A stretch of 64,000 nucleotides of DNA from Geodermatophilaceae bacterium URHA0031. GTDB lineage: Bacteria > Actinomycetota > Actinomycetes > Mycobacteriales > Geodermatophilaceae. The translations under genes and the position numbers were made by a program. Below the pieces are notes generated by a model. It did not search any database and was not told the DNA's origin. It was given only the letters and a program-made list of their open reading frames with translations. Every line of letters begins with the position of its first letter. Within the stretch, counting starts at the first letter, position 1. The stretch spans positions 186,001-250,000 of the forward strand of contig JHVP01000005.1 in NCBI GenBank assembly GCA_000620205.1, written 5' to 3'. This document shows, in pieces, positions 60,445 to 64,000 of the stretch.

Positions 60445-61407
60445 TCAGCGTGGTGTGGCAGCCAGCAGCCGGACCGCCTCGGCCAGGCTGGTCGACACCA
60501 CGACCCGGTCGTCGACCTCGGTGCCCGCCCAGCCGGGGCCCCCGGCGACCAGGGCGCGTGCACCCCGGGACGGCGGCAGCGCGCCGACCGGGAACGTGGG
60601 GCCGGGGTGGTCCGCGCCCTCCGGCCGCCGCTGGCTCCAGACGAAGATCCCGGAGGCGCCGGTGCGGCGGACCGCGGACACCAGGGCGGACACCGGGAGC
60701 TGGCCGAGGACCTGCGCCGGGACACGGCGCTCCGCCAGCGCGGCGGCCAGCACGTGCAGCGGCAGCACGTGCCAGTCCCCCGGCGGTGAGGTCAGCAGCA
60801 CGCCGCGGCCGGGGTCGGGCTTCGGCTGGCACGCCCGGTGTGCGCGCAGGGTCTCCGTGACCGCCTCGCTGAGCAGGTGTTCCACGTCGATGCCGGCCCC
60901 GGTCTGCTCCCAGCGCAGGCCGGCCGACACCAGCACCGGCCGTAGCACCGTGTCCCACGTGGCGATCGTGCCGCGCTCCGCGAGCAGGTCGCCCAGGATC
61001 GAGTGCACGGCTCCGGCGTCCAGCCGTGCTGCGGCCCGGGCCAGCCCGCGGGCCTCCGGAGGTGCGTCGGGGAGGGCCAGCACGGTCCCTCCGGGACCGG
61101 TGCGGCGGCCGCCGGCCGCGGTCGCGGGGGGCTCGTCACCGCTCGCCGCGTCGTCGCCGGCGAGGACCCTCCGCGCGGCCTCGGCGGGGGCCGCGCCGGC
61201 GGCGACCAGGCGCTGCATGCGCACCAGCAGGTCCAGGTCGTCCTCGTCGTACCGCCGGTGGCCGCCGTCGGTGCGCCCGCTGGGCACCAGCCCGTAGCGG
61301 CGACCCCAGCTGCGCAGCGTCTCCGGGGCCACCCCGAGACGGGCTGCCACCGCCCCCACGCTCAGCAGGGCCCTGGCGCCGGTCGGTCCCCCGTCGGTCA
61401 CCGGCAC
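60445..61407 (-). CDS. MerR-type regulator with B12-binding light-sensor domain (LitR/CarH-like)
   Basis: A 320-residue regulator. Residues ~14-80 are a MerR winged helix (LSVGAVAARLGVAPETLRSWGRRYGLVPSGRTDGGHRRY). The C-terminal part matches CarH/LitR cobalamin photoreceptors: Trp166-x9-Glu176-His177 is the light-sensing four-helix-bundle motif, and His213 in PPGDWHVLPLHVLA is the expected lower cobalt ligand, 47 residues after Trp166 (46 in Thermus CarH). Such proteins repress in the dark as AdoCbl-bound tetramers and release DNA in light. Next to rhodopsin and blh on the same strand, it should make the opsin module light-induced. GTG 61407 is one of two close GTG starts. Confidence 0.85.
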   Translation of the reverse strand: MPVTDGGPTGARALLSVGAVAARLGVAPETLRSWGRRYGLVPSGRTDGGHRRYDEDDLDLLVRMQRLVAAGAAPAEAARRVLAGDDAASGDEPPATAAGGRRTGPGGTVLALPDAPPEARGLARAAARLDAGAVHSILGDLLAERGTIATWDTVLRPVLVSAGLRWEQTGAGIDVEHLLSEAVTETLRAHRACQPKPDPGRGVLLTSPPGDWHVLPLHVLAAALAERRVPAQVLGQLPVSALVSAVRRTGASGIFVWSQRRPEGADHPGPTFPVGALPPSRGARALVAGGPGWAGTEVDDRVVVSTSLAEAVRLLAATPR

Positions 61408-61714
61408 ATCATCCCCCCGGGCGATGCCCGGTCCGGCGCGGTCGTGCGCGATGCCGGCGGCTGCGGCCTACCCATGCCGGGGCACTGCCGACGGTGAGGG
61501 CCCGACCCGTCGTCAGGGTCGGCGGCGGGCGACCGGACCGCCGATGTCGGGCGCCACGGCGAGATGCCGGGTCGTGCGGCACCGGGTGCCGGACCCGGCA
61601 TGGCTCGGAGGGCCCTGGAAGGGACGAGCACCTGCTTCGATCGGCGCCATCGTCCGGCGTCGACCCGCCTCTGGACGCACGAGGACCGATGCGTCCGCGG
61701 AGGGAGTGGGACCC
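61408..61714. other. 307-base divergent intergenic region with two hairpins
   Basis: Between the light regulator and the membrane protein at 61715. No gene is seen. It contains a nested inverted repeat at 61564-61601 (10-base outer arms ATGCCGGGTC/GACCCGGCAT, 7-base inner arms CGGCACC/GGTGCCG) and a 7-base hairpin at 61673-61696 (GGACGCA/TGCGTCC) just before the GGAGGGAG ribosome-binding site of the next gene. Promoters for both genes must lie here. No clear -35/-10 pair was found. Confidence 0.55.
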
Positions 61715-64000
61715 ATGGGACGACCAGCCGGGTCCCCGCGGCCGGACGCCCCCGCCGCCTCACCGGTGGACGTCGGAACGACCCCGGCGACCCGGCGCGC
61801 CCTCGTCCCCGACCCCGGGGACCGCTTCGAGGAGGAGGTCACCGGCTACGTCCGCTCCCCCAGCGACGTGCTGCGCACCGTCGTGTTCCTCCTCACCACC
61901 CTGCTCGTCGTCGCCCTGGCGGCCTGGTCGCGGGACGGGCTGCTGTCGCTGGAGGACGACTTCGCCCAGCGGTCCGCCGTCCGGACGTCGACGGCGACAC
62001 GCATCCTGGTGGGCGCCCTGACCCTCGTGGTCCTCGCGTCGGTCGTCGCGGCGTGGGTCGCCCCGATCGTGCTCCGCCGCCCCCGGCTGTTCGGCTACCT
62101 GGCCCTGAGCGGGGTCCTCGCGGCGTCGGCCGTGCAGGGGATCGACTGGTTGCTCGACCGCGGGACCGCGGACGGCCTGACCCGCGAGGGCGCCTGGGAC
62201 GGCGCCGGCGGCCGGCTGGCCGTGCACGCGGTGGCGGTGATCGCTGCCTCGTTCGTGGTCCTGGCGCCGTTCGTGTCCCGGCGGTGGCGCCGGGCAGGAG
62301 CCCTGGTGCTCACCGTGCTCGTGCTGCTGCGGCTGTCGATCCCCCTGGCCCTCCCGGCCACCCTGGCCGTCGCGCTCGTCGTGGGCGGAGCCGTGGGCTC
62401 CGCGACCCTGCTGCTGTTCGGCCGTCCCAGCGCCCGGCCGACGCGGGCCGCCATCGCAGCGGCCCTGACCAGCAGCGGCCTGCCGCTGGTCGAGCTGGAA
62501 CCGGCCGCGGTCGACGCCCGCGGCTCCGTTCCCTACTTCGCGACCCTGGACGACGGGAGCCGGGTCTTCGCCAAGGTCCTCGACGCGGAGCAACGGGCCG
62601 CGGACCTGCTGTTCCGCGCCTACCGGTTCATCCGGCTGAGGAACGTCGGGGACGAGCGCCCGTTCTCCTCGTTGCGTCGCACCGTGGAGCACGAGGCGCT
62701 GGTGTCGCTGATGGCCCGCGACGTCGGTGCCCGTACCCCGCGGCTGCGCGCCGTCGCTGCGGTGGGACGCGGGTCCATCGTGCTGTCCTACGACCGGATC
62801 GACGGCGCGACCCTGGACCGGGTGCCGGACGAGGCGGTCACCACGCAGGTCCTGCGGGGGATCTGGCACCAGGTGTCCGTCCTGCGCCGGCACCGCATCG
62901 CCCACCGCGACCTGCGGCGGGCCAACGTCCTCCTCGACGCTGCGGGGGATCCCTGGCTCATCGACTTCGGCTTCAGCGAGGTCGCCGCCGACCAGGCGCT
63001 CCTCGATGCCGACGTCGCCCAGCTCCTCGTCGCGCTGGCGCTCGACGTCGGGGTCGACCCCGCCGTCGACACCGCGGTGGCCGAGCTCGGAGCGGAGGCA
63101 GTGGCCGGCTGCCTGCCGCGGTTGCAACCGGACACCTTCAGCGGTGCCACGAGGACGGCGCTCAAGCCGCGGAAGGACCTGGTCGGGCAGGTCCGCTCAG
63201 CGGTGTCGGTCCGGTCCGGGGTGCCGGAGCCGGAGCTCGAGCACCTGGACAGGATCAGCCCCCGGACCATCGCGACGCTCGCGGTGCTGCTCGCGGTCAC
63301 GTACGTCCTCGCCCCCCAGGTCGGCGACGTCCCCGGCATCGTCGACCGGGTGCACGGGGCGGACTGGTCCTGGGCACCGCTCATCCTGGGGATGTCCGCG
63401 CTGAGCTACGCCGGGGCCGCGGTGAGCATCCTCGGAGCGGTCCCCGGCCGGCTGCGCCTGGGACCGACGCTCGTCACCCAGCTCGCCTCCGCGTTCACCG
63501 GCAAGCTCGCGCCGGCCGGCCTCGGCGGGATGGCACTGAACGTGCGGTACCTGCAGCGGAGCGGCATCGACGGAGCGGTGGCCACCTCGGGGGTCGGCCT
63601 GGACGCCGTGGCCGGGGTCGTCGTGCACGTGTTCCTGCTGCTCACCTTCGCCGTCTGGGCCGGGCGTCAGGTCGTCGGGGCCGTCCGGCTCCCGCACCCC
63701 GAGGTCCTCCTCTGGGGCGCCGCGGCGGTGGCCGTCCTGGCCGCCGTCATGTTCGCCGTCCCGGCCGTCCGCCGGCTCGTCACCGGGCGGCTGTTCCCGC
63801 TGCTGCGCCGGTCGATCGGTGCGGCCGGCCACGCCCTGCGCAGCCCCGGCAAGCTGGCGCTGCTGCTCGGCGGCTCCGCCGTGGTCTCCCTCAGCTACAT
63901 CGTCTGCCTGTACCTGTCGACCCTGGCCTTCGGCGGGACGCTCGGCTTCGCCACCGTGGGCGCCGTCTACCTCGCCGGCGCGGCGGTCGCGGCGGCGGCG
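61715..64000 (+). CDS. membrane protein with embedded kinase-like domain, lysyl-PG synthase TM type (partial)
   Basis: 762 codons, running off the right edge. Order: ~50 polar residues, six hydrophobic segments (to residue ~235), a kinase-like domain (~250-500) and a second membrane part starting near ~515 that resembles the UPF0104/AglD-like transmembrane domain of lysyl-phosphatidylglycerol synthases (SAFTGKLAPAGLGGMALNVRYL). The kinase domain has VFAKVLDAE, the HRD-type loop RIAHRDLRRANVLLD and LIDFGFSE. The invariant HRDxxxxN and DFG residues are intact, so it may be active. The combination suggests lipid or undecaprenyl-linked substrate handling. Function is unknown. ATG 61715 follows GGAGGGAG. 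Confidence 0.8.
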   Translation, partial: MGRPAGSPRPDAPAASPVDVGTTPATRRALVPDPGDRFEEEVTGYVRSPSDVLRTVVFLLTTLLVVALAAWSRDGLLSLEDDFAQRSAVRTSTATRILVGALTLVVLASVVAAWVAPIVLRRPRLFGYLALSGVLAASAVQGIDWLLDRGTADGLTREGAWDGAGGRLAVHAVAVIAASFVVLAPFVSRRWRRAGALVLTVLVLLRLSIPLALPATLAVALVVGGAVGSATLLLFGRPSARPTRAAIAAALTSSGLPLVELEPAAVDARGSVPYFATLDDGSRVFAKVLDAEQRAADLLFRAYRFIRLRNVGDERPFSSLRRTVEHEALVSLMARDVGARTPRLRAVAAVGRGSIVLSYDRIDGATLDRVPDEAVTTQVLRGIWHQVSVLRRHRIAHRDLRRANVLLDAAGDPWLIDFGFSEVAADQALLDADVAQLLVALALDVGVDPAVDTAVAELGAEAVAGCLPRLQPDTFSGATRTALKPRKDLVGQVRSAVSVRSGVPEPELEHLDRISPRTIATLAVLLAVTYVLAPQVGDVPGIVDRVHGADWSWAPLILGMSALSYAGAAVSILGAVPGRLRLGPTLVTQLASAFTGKLAPAGLGGMALNVRYLQRSGIDGAVATSGVGLDAVAGVVVHVFLLLTFAVWAGRQVVGAVRLPHPEVLLWGAAAVAVLAAVMFAVPAVRRLVTGRLFPLLRRSIGAAGHALRSPGKLALLLGGSAVVSLSYIVCLYLSTLAFGGTLGFATVGAVYLAGAAVAAAA

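Overview
This is a 64 kb chromosomal window from a very GC-rich actinobacterium. The organism is most likely a member of the Geodermatophilaceae or a close relative (Blastococcus, Geodermatophilus, Modestobacter type). That assignment is an inference from base composition, GTG starts, leaderless -10 boxes of the form TAGNGT just before start codons, and a proton-pump rhodopsin plus Blh pair. No rRNA, tRNA or CRISPR array was seen. The only mobile element is one IS110-family insertion.

Region 1 (1-12402) is a dense amide-ligase locus. It holds four ATP-grasp enzymes, one GCS2-type carboxylate-amine ligase, an S51/amidotransferase-like protein, an M20 dipeptidase and two esterases, arranged as several divergent and convergent operons, with a quinone reductase-like MDR protein in the middle. 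The set looks like a make-and-trim system for an unknown peptide-like metabolite.

Region 2 (12493-23018) is mixed: VOC protein, small membrane protein, Rox-like FAD monooxygenase with a possible leader ORF, DUF2252 protein, glgC, fructokinase with an FHS sugar permease under a CRP-like site, an ABM monooxygenase, a small stress-type protein and CorA.

Region 3 (23058-31872) is an aromatic catabolism locus: hydrolase, P450, MBL-fold protein, FAD hydroxylase, homogentisate dioxygenase, an unrecognised protein with an apparent 5' frameshift, fumarylacetoacetase and an IclR regulator. An IS110 copy follows.

Region 4 (33218-45119) is a polyhydroxyalkanoate locus. It combines PhaC, a PhaB-like reductase, a KAS III-like enzyme with a large extra N-terminal domain, and an 1830-residue single-chain biotin carboxylase, but no thiolase. 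The parts suggest that acetoacetyl-CoA is made from malonyl-CoA instead of by PhaA.

Region 5 (45304-57611) carries a DUF2254 membrane protein, GH15 glucoamylase/trehalase, a CPA2 antiporter in an operon with a divergent G6PDH whose ribosome-binding site lies in a hairpin, glutamate decarboxylase, an MFS carrier, and a cyclase-like DUF2652 protein next to an MFS protein fused to a cyclic-nucleotide-binding domain.

Region 6 (57624-64000) carries a lipoprotein, then a light module: a MerR/B12 photoreceptor-type regulator, rhodopsin and the retinal-forming Blh dioxygenase on one strand. It ends in a large membrane protein with an embedded kinase-like domain that runs off the window.
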